Below, one piece after another: positions 1 through 7,359 of a DNA stretch of 9,443 nucleotides. The position numbers and the translations under genes were made by a program. Below the pieces are notes generated by a model that saw only the letters and a list, made by a program, of their open reading frames with translations, did no database searches and had not been told where the DNA came from. This DNA is from Gammaproteobacteria bacterium (GTDB lineage Bacteria; Pseudomonadota; Gammaproteobacteria; SZUA-229): assembly GCA_026197015.1 (NCBI GenBank), contig JAPHRB010000053.1:1-9443 (forward strand), written 5' to 3'. Positions within the stretch are counted from its first letter, which is position 1; every line of letters begins with the position of its first letter.

Positions 1-310
1 ATTGAATATTATTTTTATTTTGAGTGTTTATTAATGAAGGTTTTCCCAGTTCTGTTTGAGTAAATTCAATGTCATTAGCATCTGCATCGATATAGTTCGC
101 CAGCACAGTATGCATAAAACCATGAGAGGCGATAAAGGCTTTACGGTGTTTATAAAATTTAAAACGTTCACTTCTTTCTTTTTCTGCACTGGAAAGCAGA
201 GGGTAGAGATGTTTTATTCTGGCTTCGTGTACATTTAAGTAGTTTAACCAGATATGAATATCATTATCGGCCAGGTCTATAAAAGAGTCCTGGCTATACC
301 AGTTACTCAA
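1..310 (-). CDS. Sfp-type 4'-phosphopantetheinyl transferase, N-terminal part (cut by window edge)
   Basis: This is the first 103 codons of a gene that continues beyond position 1. Enzymes of this family move the phosphopantetheine arm of CoA onto a serine of acyl, peptidyl or aryl carrier proteins. Seen: an ERFKFYKHRKAFIASHG stretch (residues 48-64) and ELGKP (87-91), which match the conserved N-terminal half of Sfp/EntD-type proteins (ER.RF.F..DR..FI..RG, then GKP). The FNLSHS and Mg-binding W..KEA motifs would lie outside the window, so activity cannot be judged. The start is TTG at 310-308. An in-frame stop at 328-326 leaves no ATG upstream, the next ATG is at residue 66, and an AAGGA lies 9 nt before the TTG. 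The TTG overlaps the TGA stop of the RND permease (TTGA), so translation is probably coupled. Family call is from recognised motifs only. Confidence 0.83.
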   Translation of the reverse strand, partial: MSNWYSQDSFIDLADNDIHIWLNYLNVHEARIKHLYPLLSSAEKERSERFKFYKHRKAFIASHGFMHTVLANYIDADANDIEFTQTELGKPSLINTQNKNNIQ

Positions 311-3300
311 GTTAATATTTCCTTTTTATGTATCAGTAAATACAACATGGGTATGACTATTAATGAAACCAGTAATGAAAATGATAAACCAAAAACAACA
401 ACGGTCGCCAGAGGTTGCAACATTTCAGAGCCTTCATTTAATCCTAAAGCTAAAGGCAGCATACCAAATACACTTGTTAAACTGGTCATTAGTATTGGGC
501 GTAGTCGTAAAGTGGCCGCTTCTAAAACGGCGGATAATTTGTCCAGGCCCTGTTGACGACAAATTTCAATTTGTTCAACCAGTACGATAGCATTATTAAC
601 TACGATACCGGCTAACATTATAATACCTAGTTTTGCTGGCATGCTTAACTGGTTGTTTAGCGAAAATTCAAGTGAAAGGTAAACACCAATCAATGTAAAG
701 GGCACGCCTAATATTATAATTACAGGGTTGGTGAGTGACTCGTACTGTACGGTCATTACTACAAAAACAAGAAATACAGCGAGCATTAATAAAATATAAC
801 TTGCTGAGCTGCTATCTTTTATGGCATCTAGTGTACCGCCATCGTAAACGATATAACCGTCATCTATTGGAATGGTATTTACAATATCAAATACTTTCTC
901 CATTAATTTCTGGTAATCTACATCTGAGCTTATAGAGGCTGATATTTCATTTATACGTAACTGGTTATCACGTTTTATTGAGCTTGGGGCTGGCTCTATA
1001 CTAATACTGGCAACATCAAATAACCTGATAGCTTCATTGTTCTGTAATGAAATTATTATATTTTCAATATCATGAATTTGTTTTATTTCATCACGTTTTA
1101 AGCGTATGCGAATATCAAACTCTCTGTCACCCTCTAAATATTCTGTAGCGACCTGACCGTTTAATGCAAGCTGAACCGAAAGCCCTATCTCTTCTGCGCT
1201 AATATTTAAATCGGCAGCACGTTTGCGATTTATCTTAATGATTAACTCGCTACTTTGTTCTTCATAACTATGACTTAAGTTTGTAAGTTCAGGAATGACG
1301 CTTATTTTTTCAATAATTGTTTCGGCTGTCTGGCTTAATATCTCAAGACTGTCTCCCTGAATTCGTAAACTGAAGTCGTCGTCTCCATGACTGGTATGAA
1401 TTCCCCTGACTCCTTTTACGCGCATACGGACTTTGTAACCGGCAAGTTGTAAAGTATTAACCTGTTTGTTAAATTTTTTAATCCAGTTATTACTGCTTAT
1501 ACCGTTACGTTCAGATAATGTTTTTAGTTGAACAGAAATGGTTCCGCGGTTACTGCGCTGAAACTGCGAGCGACCAAATACAGAACCACCTGAGCTAACA
1601 AATACGGTGCTAACTTCTGTTTGTTGTAATGCGAGCTCTTCAATACGTTTTAGCGTTTTATCAAATTCGGCCAAACGGGTGCCCGGTTCAGTGCTAATGC
1701 TGATAGATATTTTTCCTTCATCCATTGTCGGGAAAAAGCTATTTTTAGCATTCATCAGTTGTAACGTGCTTAATATTAATGCGACGCTAAATATACACAA
1801 TATCAATATAGAGTACTTCAGGCTTGTCTTTAGTATTTTTCTATATGTTAGTTGTAGAAAGGTGAATAAACTATTTTCAGTAGATTGTGCAGGTGATCGA
1901 GTCATGGCTCCTAAGGCTGGAATCAATGTCAGGGCAACAACCAGTGATGCTATGATAGCCGCGCTTAACGTAATGATGAGTTCACTAAATAGTAAGCCGA
2001 TCAGACCGCCTATAAAAAGGAAGGGCAATACGGCAACCAGATTGGTAGTGGTTGATGCCGTAATGGCACCGGTAACTTCAGCTGCTGCATTGGTTGCGGC
2101 AATTTTGGGTGGTTCACCTAAGGTTTGATGCCGGGAAATATTTTCTAACATGACAATAGTGTTATCTACTAACAAACCTATGCCTAATGCCAGCCCGCCG
2201 AGTGACATAATATTTAAACTAATATCACTCAGGCCCATAATTAAAAATGTAATGAATATGGCAAGAGGTATAGCCGTAGCGACTATAAGGGTGCGACGTA
2301 TATCTCTTAAAAATATATAAACAATTAACATAGCCAGAATGCCCCCGCTCAAGGCAGCGTAACTAGCATTGTTTAATGCGCGTTTTACATATACCGATTG
2401 ATCATCAACGGTTTCAATGCGAATGTCAGCAGGTAGTAAATTTTGTGATTTAAACCAGTCTAGCTGTTGATGTAAACGCCTCGCAACATCAATAGTATTA
2501 GCATCAGGCTGTTTTTGTATGGTTAGTTTTATACCGGGTAACTGGTTTAATCGAATGCGTAACTCTTCATCCTGATGAGTATCAATTATTTGTGCTACAT
2601 CTTTTAATAATAAGTTTTTACTGGTGTTAACTGGGTTAAGACTGTTTTCTGTTGAATCAGTTAGTGTGTTTTGTCTAAGGGGTAAATTTGCAATCGATTC
2701 GACAGATTCAAATCTGCCTTCTGTTCTAGCGGTTAACTTTCGTGTATTCATATACAGAATACCACTGGAAATATCCTGATTTTCCTGTTGTAAAAGGGTT
2801 TTTATGTCAGTAATTTTAAAACCAGCAGCGGCGAGTTTGTCCTGGTCAACAATGACCTGGATTTCCCGTACCAGCCCACCACCTACTTCAGTTGATGCAA
2901 CACCCTTTATATTTAAAAACCATTTAGAAAACTCATAATCTACCCAACTACGTAATTCAATTGAGCTACGAGTAGAGGAGCTGACTACCAGCTCCATTAC
3001 TGGTAACTGTGATGGGTCGCGTTTATAAATTACCGGTGGTTCGTCTGTTTGCGGTAAAAAACGTTTTGCCCTGTCGAGTCGAGTACTTGCGTCCTGTAGT
3101 GCTCTATCTATATCTGTTCCATATGGGAATACCAGATTGACAGCACTACGGCCCTCTGAAGTATCGGACTGCACACGTGTTGCATCTTCCGTGATGGCGA
3201 GTTGTTCTTCGAGCTGGCGGGTGAACTTATCTTCCATTACCTTTGCAGGTGTACCGGGCTCGAGTATGCGTACATTTACATTTGGATAAATTATATCGGG

Positions 3301-3432
3301 TAGTAAATTAATATTTAGTCGATCGAAAGCAAAAAGGCCAACAACTAAAACGGTAATAGATAACATGACAACTGCAACGGGTCGTTGGATTGACCAGCTT
3401 GCAAGACCACCTGTACGTTGTAACTTTTTCAT
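307..3432 (-). CDS. RND-family efflux permease (AcrB/HAE-like, inner-membrane pump)
   Basis: A 1041-residue protein, the usual length for an AcrB/MdtB/CzcA-type resistance-nodulation-division pump, which uses proton motive force to drive substrates from periplasm or inner membrane outward through an adaptor and an outer-membrane channel. Seen: N-terminal TM1 after a short basic stretch (about 15-36), a first periplasmic domain (about 37-350), a TM2-6 block (about 353-510), TM7 (about 538-560), a second periplasmic domain (about 560-875) and a TM8-12 block (about 876-1035). The TM4 motif reads GLLVDNTIVMLEN (419-431), so the first relay Asp (D423) is kept and the second is Asn. The TM10 motif reads GIVVNNAIVLVE (942-953), with Asn where AcrB has its relay Lys. 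RLRPILMTS (976-984) is intact. This pattern occurs in RND branches outside classical AcrB, as I recall; substrate is unknown. It starts 10 bp after the adaptor stop with no strong Shine-Dalgarno, so coupling is likely. Confidence 0.95.
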   Translation of the reverse strand: MKKLQRTGGLASWSIQRPVAVVMLSITVLVVGLFAFDRLNINLLPDIIYPNVNVRILEPGTPAKVMEDKFTRQLEEQLAITEDATRVQSDTSEGRSAVNLVFPYGTDIDRALQDASTRLDRAKRFLPQTDEPPVIYKRDPSQLPVMELVVSSSTRSSIELRSWVDYEFSKWFLNIKGVASTEVGGGLVREIQVIVDQDKLAAAGFKITDIKTLLQQENQDISSGILYMNTRKLTARTEGRFESVESIANLPLRQNTLTDSTENSLNPVNTSKNLLLKDVAQIIDTHQDEELRIRLNQLPGIKLTIQKQPDANTIDVARRLHQQLDWFKSQNLLPADIRIETVDDQSVYVKRALNNASYAALSGGILAMLIVYIFLRDIRRTLIVATAIPLAIFITFLIMGLSDISLNIMSLGGLALGIGLLVDNTIVMLENISRHQTLGEPPKIAATNAAAEVTGAITASTTTNLVAVLPFLFIGGLIGLLFSELIITLSAAIIASLVVALTLIPALGAMTRSPAQSTENSLFTFLQLTYRKILKTSLKYSILILCIFSVALILSTLQLMNAKNSFFPTMDEGKISISISTEPGTRLAEFDKTLKRIEELALQQTEVSTVFVSSGGSVFGRSQFQRSNRGTISVQLKTLSERNGISSNNWIKKFNKQVNTLQLAGYKVRMRVKGVRGIHTSHGDDDFSLRIQGDSLEILSQTAETIIEKISVIPELTNLSHSYEEQSSELIIKINRKRAADLNISAEEIGLSVQLALNGQVATEYLEGDREFDIRIRLKRDEIKQIHDIENIIISLQNNEAIRLFDVASISIEPAPSSIKRDNQLRINEISASISSDVDYQKLMEKVFDIVNTIPIDDGYIVYDGGTLDAIKDSSSASYILLMLAVFLVFVVMTVQYESLTNPVIIILGVPFTLIGVYLSLEFSLNNQLSMPAKLGIIMLAGIVVNNAIVLVEQIEICRQQGLDKLSAVLEAATLRLRPILMTSLTSVFGMLPLALGLNEGSEMLQPLATVVVFGLSFSLLVSLIVIPMLYLLIHKKEILT
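320..324 (-). promoter_or_regulatory. Ribosome binding site deciding a TTG start of the PPTase gene
   Basis: The minus strand reads AAGGA here, inside the last codons of the RND permease, 9 nt before the TTG at 310-308. Together with the in-frame stop at 328-326 it fixes the start of the downstream transferase and explains why an ATG-only search misses the gene. Confidence 0.6.
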
Positions 3433-3442
3433 AGATTAACAG

Positions 3443-4510
3443 TTAACCATTAGTTGAGGGTAAAGAAACAGGCTTTACGCTCATGCCGTCTTTAAGGCCA
3501 AAAAGACCTTTGCTAATTATTTGTTGCTGATCCGTTAAACCATCAAGCACTTCAATTAAATTTTCGTGCTGAAAACCAGTTGATATATTAATTCGTTTTG
3601 CCTGGTTATTAATGAATGCAAATACATATGCTCCCTGTTTATCATGACGGACTGTATCATATGGAATCATCAGCCGGGACTTACTCTGAGCATATATCGT
3701 TACACGACAAAACTGGCCGGCTAAAGCTCCTTCTGGCACAGGGTTTAAAATGACTTCAATGGTTCCCTGACGTGTGTTCTCATCTATAACAGGGTAGATA
3801 CGTTGGATAAGCCCTTTAAATTTCTGCTCGCCCAATGCGTCGATACTGATATCGACCTGATTGCCTGTTTTTATTAAAGGCAGGAGTAATTCGCTCAAAT
3901 GAATTTCAGCTTTTAAACTGCTTGTATCAATCAGGGTTAACAAGTGGTTATGTAATGGGATCACGTCGCCTGGTTCGACCAGTCTCTGTGAAATCACACC
4001 TGCAAAAGGCGCTTTAATCTGACTATGTGATAATTCTGTTTGTTTTAAATTTAAATCGGCTTTGGCGATTTCATTTAGAGTTTGAGCCTGTGCTACTTCA
4101 CTTTCTGATGCTAAATTTCTAGGAGCAAGGTCTTTAAGTCGGCGATAATCGACTTTAGCCTGGTTTAAAGAAGCTTTTGCTTTTTCTACCTCTGATTTTA
4201 ACTGGGCATCATCAAGCTGAACTAAAGTTTGTCCATGTTTAACCCTGTCACCGGGGTATACAGGTAATGCGGTTAATAAACCAGGTACCTGATTTATGAT
4301 TGTGACGGTGCGAATTGCCTGCAGTGTGCCGGTAATTGTTTGTTTGATAGAAACTGAATGATAACTCGCACTGACGGTTTCTATGAGTTGTGTTGTTGGC
4401 TTACGAGAGGTTTTTTGCGAAGGTGAATTATCACATGCAACTAACAACAGGATAAAAACAGGCCATAGAGATCGAGTAGAAGACATAAGCGATAGAAAAT
4501 TCAAAAGCAT
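3443..4510 (-). CDS. RND efflux periplasmic adaptor lipoprotein (membrane fusion protein)
   Basis: A 355-residue MexA/AcrA-type adaptor linking the downstream RND permease to an outer-membrane channel. Seen: a signal peptide ending in a lipobox LVAC with C26 as probable lipidated residue; the first lipoyl half-motif around GLLTALPVYPGDRVKHGQ (77-94); a helical hairpin (about 101-162) rich in A, K, E and Q; the second half-motif QIKAPFAGVISQRLVEPGD (164-182); a beta-barrel (about 195-275) with AGQFCRVTIY (264-273); and a membrane-proximal domain to the end. The start is uncertain. ATG at 4510 has AAAGG only 1 nt away, while TTG at 4504 sits 7 nt from the same AAAGG, and ATG at 4486 has no visible ribosome site but also leaves a complete signal peptide. 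Mature protein is the same in all cases. No outer-membrane partner gene is in the window. Confidence 0.94.
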   Translation of the reverse strand: MLLNFLSLMSSTRSLWPVFILLLVACDNSPSQKTSRKPTTQLIETVSASYHSVSIKQTITGTLQAIRTVTIINQVPGLLTALPVYPGDRVKHGQTLVQLDDAQLKSEVEKAKASLNQAKVDYRRLKDLAPRNLASESEVAQAQTLNEIAKADLNLKQTELSHSQIKAPFAGVISQRLVEPGDVIPLHNHLLTLIDTSSLKAEIHLSELLLPLIKTGNQVDISIDALGEQKFKGLIQRIYPVIDENTRQGTIEVILNPVPEGALAGQFCRVTIYAQSKSRLMIPYDTVRHDKQGAYVFAFINNQAKRINISTGFQHENLIEVLDGLTDQQQIISKGLFGLKDGMSVKPVSLPSTNG

Positions 4511-4511
4511 A

Positions 4512-4516
4512 CCTTT
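4512..4516 (-). promoter_or_regulatory. Ribosome binding site upstream of the adaptor gene, favouring a TTG start
   Basis: AAAGG on the minus strand. It is too close to the ATG at 4510 (1 nt spacer) for normal initiation but ideally spaced (7 nt) for the in-frame TTG at 4504-4502. The true start of the adaptor may therefore be two codons further in than the longest frame. Confidence 0.4.
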
Positions 4517-4522
4517 AGTCAG

Positions 4523-4548
4523 GGGTCTATAGATATGTGTATAGAGCC
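4523..4548. promoter_or_regulatory. Inverted repeat in the leader of the efflux genes (possible operator)
   Basis: TCTATA (4526-4531) and TATAGA (4540-4545) form a perfect 6-bp inverted repeat with an 8-nt centre. After one mismatched position, GG/CC (4523-4524 and 4547-4548) extend it. It lies 13 bp upstream of the adaptor start. No T-run follows on the minus strand, so it is not a classical terminator of the GGDEF-EAL gene; an operator for a dimeric repressor is possible. No convincing -35/-10 pair was found in the 115-bp gap, though TACAAT (4572-4567, minus) could be a -10. Confidence 0.3.
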
Positions 4549-4625
4549 ATATTTATTTTTACCCGAATTGTATCATTGTTAGCATAAAAATAACCTAAAG
4601 CATGTAGGTGTATTATAAGGTGGTG

Positions 4626-5903
4626 TTATGCCTGATAGTCTTCTAACCACTGGATAAAATCTTCCTGAGGCATTGGTCTGGCAAGGTGGTAACCCTGAGC
4701 AATATCACAGCCCAGACGTTTAAGCGAAGAGAAGGTTGCTTCGTTTTCTATGCCCTCGGCAACTACTTTGATATTAAAACCGTGGGCCATTTCAATAACG
4801 GTTTTTACAATATGCTGATCCATTTCATTATCCAGCATATAACGTATAAATGACTGATCTATCTTCAGTTCATTAGCCGGTATATATTTAAAATAGGCCA
4901 TAGAAGAGTAACCTGTTCCAAAATCGTCTATTGATATATTCAGACCAAAAGACCTGAGCTCATCAAGTGTGATGAAACTGGTGTCCATATCTTCCATAAG
5001 CGCGCTCTCGGTAACCTCAAGGGTGAGCTGTTCCGGGTTTGCACCCCAGATACTTAATGCGCTTCTTACAGAACTGACTAATTCAGGATCATTTAATACT
5101 TTTGCGGATAAGTTTACAGAAACCTTTAAAGGCGGTTGTGTAACAGGCCAGTCTTTAATCAAACGTAAAGCGGCATTAATTGTCCACCAGGTGATGTTAT
5201 GAATTTGACCACTTTGTTCTGATACAGGAATGAATATATCGGGTCTTATATAACCTTTATCACGGTTTTTCCAGCGAATTAAAGCCTCAGCTCCAAACAA
5301 CTTACCTGTTTTTAAATCTACCTGAGGCTGAAAATAAAGTTCAAATTCGTCGCGTTCCTGAGCATTGCGTAACTCATCTTCTATATCCCAGTTGTTGACT
5401 TCAATATTTTGAGATTTACTTGTGTATATAGAATAGGCGTCAGCACTATGTCGAGCAGTTAGTAAAGCCAGTTCTGCTTTTTGTATTAAACCCTGAATTT
5501 CTATCGCATGATCAGGAAACAGAGCTATACCCATGTCGGCACTAATTTTATGCTTGTGACCATCAAGTGAAAAAGGGGAGTTCAGGCTACTTAGCAATTT
5601 GTGAGAAGCAAGTGTTACATGCCCTTCGTTAAGTATTTCGGGTAAAACCATTATGAATTCCGAGTTACCCACCCGTGCAATATAATCCTGTTTTCGAGAA
5701 AGTTTCTGTAGTCGGTGTGTAAACTCTTCTAACAGTTGGTCGGCCGCATGATAGCCATAAACAACATTAATTTGTCTGAAATGATTAATGTTGATAAGCA
5801 AAATAGCAAGCTTTTTACCTTCAGTAAGATGATCGGAAATATAGTGTTCCAGATCACGTAAAAGTGAGTCTCTGTTGGCAACATAGGTGGGTGAATCATT
5901 CAT
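4626..5903 (-). CDS. GGDEF-EAL protein, probable c-di-GMP phosphodiesterase
   Basis: A 425-residue cytoplasmic protein with no membrane segment and no recognisable sensor domain. The N-terminal GGDEF domain (about 5-160) is degenerate: the active-site loop reads GNSEF (79-83), so cyclase activity is unlikely, although such domains can bind GTP and tune an attached EAL domain. The C-terminal EAL domain (about 175-425) looks complete: FQPQ (191-194), EALIRW (206-211), N264 in VSVNLSA, E296 in LEVTES, DDFGTGYSS (326-334), K347 in LKIDQSFI, E383 in VAEGIE and Q403 in AQGYHLARP. These match the metal and catalytic positions of active EAL enzymes, which linearise c-di-GMP to pGpG. The gene starts 9 bp after the HD-GYP stop, and the AGG that may serve as its ribosome site overlaps that TAG stop codon, so the two are almost certainly one transcript. 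Confidence 0.95.
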   Translation of the reverse strand: MNDSPTYVANRDSLLRDLEHYISDHLTEGKKLAILLININHFRQINVVYGYHAADQLLEEFTHRLQKLSRKQDYIARVGNSEFIMVLPEILNEGHVTLASHKLLSSLNSPFSLDGHKHKISADMGIALFPDHAIEIQGLIQKAELALLTARHSADAYSIYTSKSQNIEVNNWDIEDELRNAQERDEFELYFQPQVDLKTGKLFGAEALIRWKNRDKGYIRPDIFIPVSEQSGQIHNITWWTINAALRLIKDWPVTQPPLKVSVNLSAKVLNDPELVSSVRSALSIWGANPEQLTLEVTESALMEDMDTSFITLDELRSFGLNISIDDFGTGYSSMAYFKYIPANELKIDQSFIRYMLDNEMDQHIVKTVIEMAHGFNIKVVAEGIENEATFSSLKRLGCDIAQGYHLARPMPQEDFIQWLEDYQA

Positions 5904-5912
5904 ATGTTGTGC

Positions 5913-7148
5913 CTACAGATAAAACTGTTCAGGGTCTATACCATACATACCTGGTTCCAGGCTTTTAACAATCTCCAGAGTATCGCCATCTTCGTTACTT
6001 GCATGGAGATAAAGATCAATTACATCAAAATCATTGAAAGAATCTTTATTTTCATCAAGCAGCAACATTATTTTTGGTCTGAGTCTCCATACTCTGTGTT
6101 GAGCAATAATGACACCAACTCTACCATCATTTAATTCTACAATAGTACCTACAGGGTAAATTCCAACCACCTGTATAAATTGCTCAATTAATTCTGCCTG
6201 AAAATCTATATCTCGCCATTCATAGAATTTTTTAACTGCATCGTGAGGGGACATTGCTGAAGCAAAAGGGCGTTCTGATATAATGGCATCATAACAATCC
6301 ACAATACCTGCTATCTTTCCAAAAATAGAAATTTCGTTTTCTTTTAGGCCGTTCGGGTAACCGCTGCCATTATGTCTTTCATGATGGGTTTTAACCATGT
6401 CTATAACATCATCACTTATACCGTTTATGGTGCTTACAATTTCAATGCTGTGTTCAACATGTGTTTTTACTAATTTGAATTCATATTGGTTAAAACGGTT
6501 GGGGTTGTTGATTAACTTATCAGGCAGTCTCATTTTTCCAATATCAAATAACAGTGCACCAATAGCCAGTGACTGTAGATCCTTTTTGGGCATGCCCAAA
6601 TGACGTCCAAATGCGACTGCCCAGACTGCAGTGCTTACCGCGTGGTTATATGTATAATTATCCTTATGTTTCATTCGTGTTAACCAGGAAAAAGCATCAG
6701 GATTACGAATAACACTGTTTACCATCGGCGTAATCGCTTTTTTTAATGAGGGTAAATCAAGCTTTTTATTATTGGATATATCTATCATAATGTTTTCTGC
6801 AACATTAGATAATACGCTATGGTGTTCGCGGGACGATTTTAATTCGTCATCTAGCTCAGTTTCATCTTCATATTCAAGCGGTTTAGTATTGGTCAGATAT
6901 TGCTTTTTTTCGATATCAGAAAGCTCTGCTTTTCGAGGCATTAGTTTCTGGTTATCAATCTGGCTACTTAATTCAACATCAACAAATACATACTTGCAAT
7001 ACTTAAATAACTCATCGATATCTTCGCGAGATTCTATTAGAAAACCCTGTAATAGATAGGGGGTTTCTATCCATGGCCGATCTAGTTGTGATACATACAT
7101 GCCTGGTTCTAAATCAGGGATTCTGACTTTTATTTCTTTTAATGACAT
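5913..7148 (-). CDS. DUF3391 / HD-GYP domain protein with an altered HD motif
   Basis: A 411-residue cytoplasmic protein of the class that hydrolyses or senses c-di-GMP. Residues 1-60 form a DUF3391 domain (IPDLEPGMYVSQLDRPW near the start), then an acidic linker (about 85-110) and the HD-GYP domain (about 150-335), followed by a C-terminal extension of mostly beta character. Seen in the HD-GYP core: H169 (YNHA), FDIGK (201-205) where the family has HDIGK, H230, HHERHNGSGYP (255-265) and D284 (VDCYD). The lost His is a metal ligand in characterised HD-GYP enzymes, so activity may be weakened, use a different metal set, or be absent. The start at 7148 has AGGG 9 nt upstream. It is the first gene of the leftward group and shares the divergent control region with the ABC exporter. 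LEPGMY occurs at both ends (13-18 and 397-402). Confidence 0.94.
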   Translation of the reverse strand: MSLKEIKVRIPDLEPGMYVSQLDRPWIETPYLLQGFLIESREDIDELFKYCKYVFVDVELSSQIDNQKLMPRKAELSDIEKKQYLTNTKPLEYEDETELDDELKSSREHHSVLSNVAENIMIDISNNKKLDLPSLKKAITPMVNSVIRNPDAFSWLTRMKHKDNYTYNHAVSTAVWAVAFGRHLGMPKKDLQSLAIGALLFDIGKMRLPDKLINNPNRFNQYEFKLVKTHVEHSIEIVSTINGISDDVIDMVKTHHERHNGSGYPNGLKENEISIFGKIAGIVDCYDAIISERPFASAMSPHDAVKKFYEWRDIDFQAELIEQFIQVVGIYPVGTIVELNDGRVGVIIAQHRVWRLRPKIMLLLDENKDSFNDFDVIDLYLHASNEDGDTLEIVKSLEPGMYGIDPEQFYL

Positions 7149-7211
7149 TAATTAAAACCCTGAACAGTCTATAAGGCGCTATGAGTCTGCCCATAAACTG
7201 AATGATACAAT

Positions 7212-7240
7212 ATTATATTTAATATAGCAGAATATAGCAG
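7212..7240 (-). promoter_or_regulatory. Candidate promoter of the HD-GYP/GGDEF-EAL genes
   Basis: On the minus strand TATAAT (7217-7212) matches the sigma-70 -10 consensus perfectly, about 65 bp upstream of the HD-GYP start. The hexamer at -35 spacing (CTGCTA, 7240-7235) is poor, so an activator would be expected. The two copies of a 10-bp direct repeat cover exactly that zone. The region is AT-rich, so chance TATAAT matches are possible. Confidence 0.35.
7221..7240. repeat. Two perfect tandem copies of a 10-bp unit
   Basis: AATATAGCAG occurs at 7221-7230 and again at 7231-7240, with a further AATA after it. The 10-bp period is close to one DNA turn, so both copies face the same side of the helix, and they overlap the -35 zone of the leftward candidate promoter. 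Could be tandem binding half-sites or just a small slippage duplication. Confidence 0.75.
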
Positions 7241-7287
7241 AATAACCTGATTTGTGACGATTTATACGGATATCGATGACCATTAAT

Positions 7288-7305
7288 CCTGATTATTACA
7301 TCAGG
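7288..7305. promoter_or_regulatory. Perfect palindrome overlapping the ABC-exporter promoter (possible operator)
   Basis: CCTGAT (7288-7293) and ATCAGG (7300-7305) are perfectly complementary half-sites around a 6-bp centre. The palindrome covers the -35 hexamer of the rightward promoter, a typical repressor position. A third CCTGAT half-site lies at 7246-7251, 42 bp upstream. No regulator gene is present in the window. Confidence 0.4.
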
Positions 7306-7322
7306 TAGTATTTAAGTATAAT
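7295..7322 (+). promoter_or_regulatory. Candidate sigma-70 promoter of the ABC exporter
   Basis: ATTACA (7295-7300; 4 of 6 matches to TTGACA), a 16-bp spacer and a perfect TATAAT (7317-7322), 37 bp upstream of the ABC exporter start codon. Transcription would begin near 7329 and give a short leader of about 30 nt. Confidence 0.5.
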
Positions 7323-7359
7323 ATGGCCCAATAATTTACTTCTAAAGACCCCCCATTTC

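Noticed and set aside
56..556. Plus-strand open frames at 56-238, 254-556 and 363-590
   Set aside because: They run antisense to the PPTase start and the RND permease C-terminus, both of which show clear family motifs; the plus-strand translations show none.
1607..2128. A 173-codon plus-strand frame
   Set aside because: It is antisense to the middle of the RND permease, including its TM2-6 block, and is a shadow of that coding sequence.
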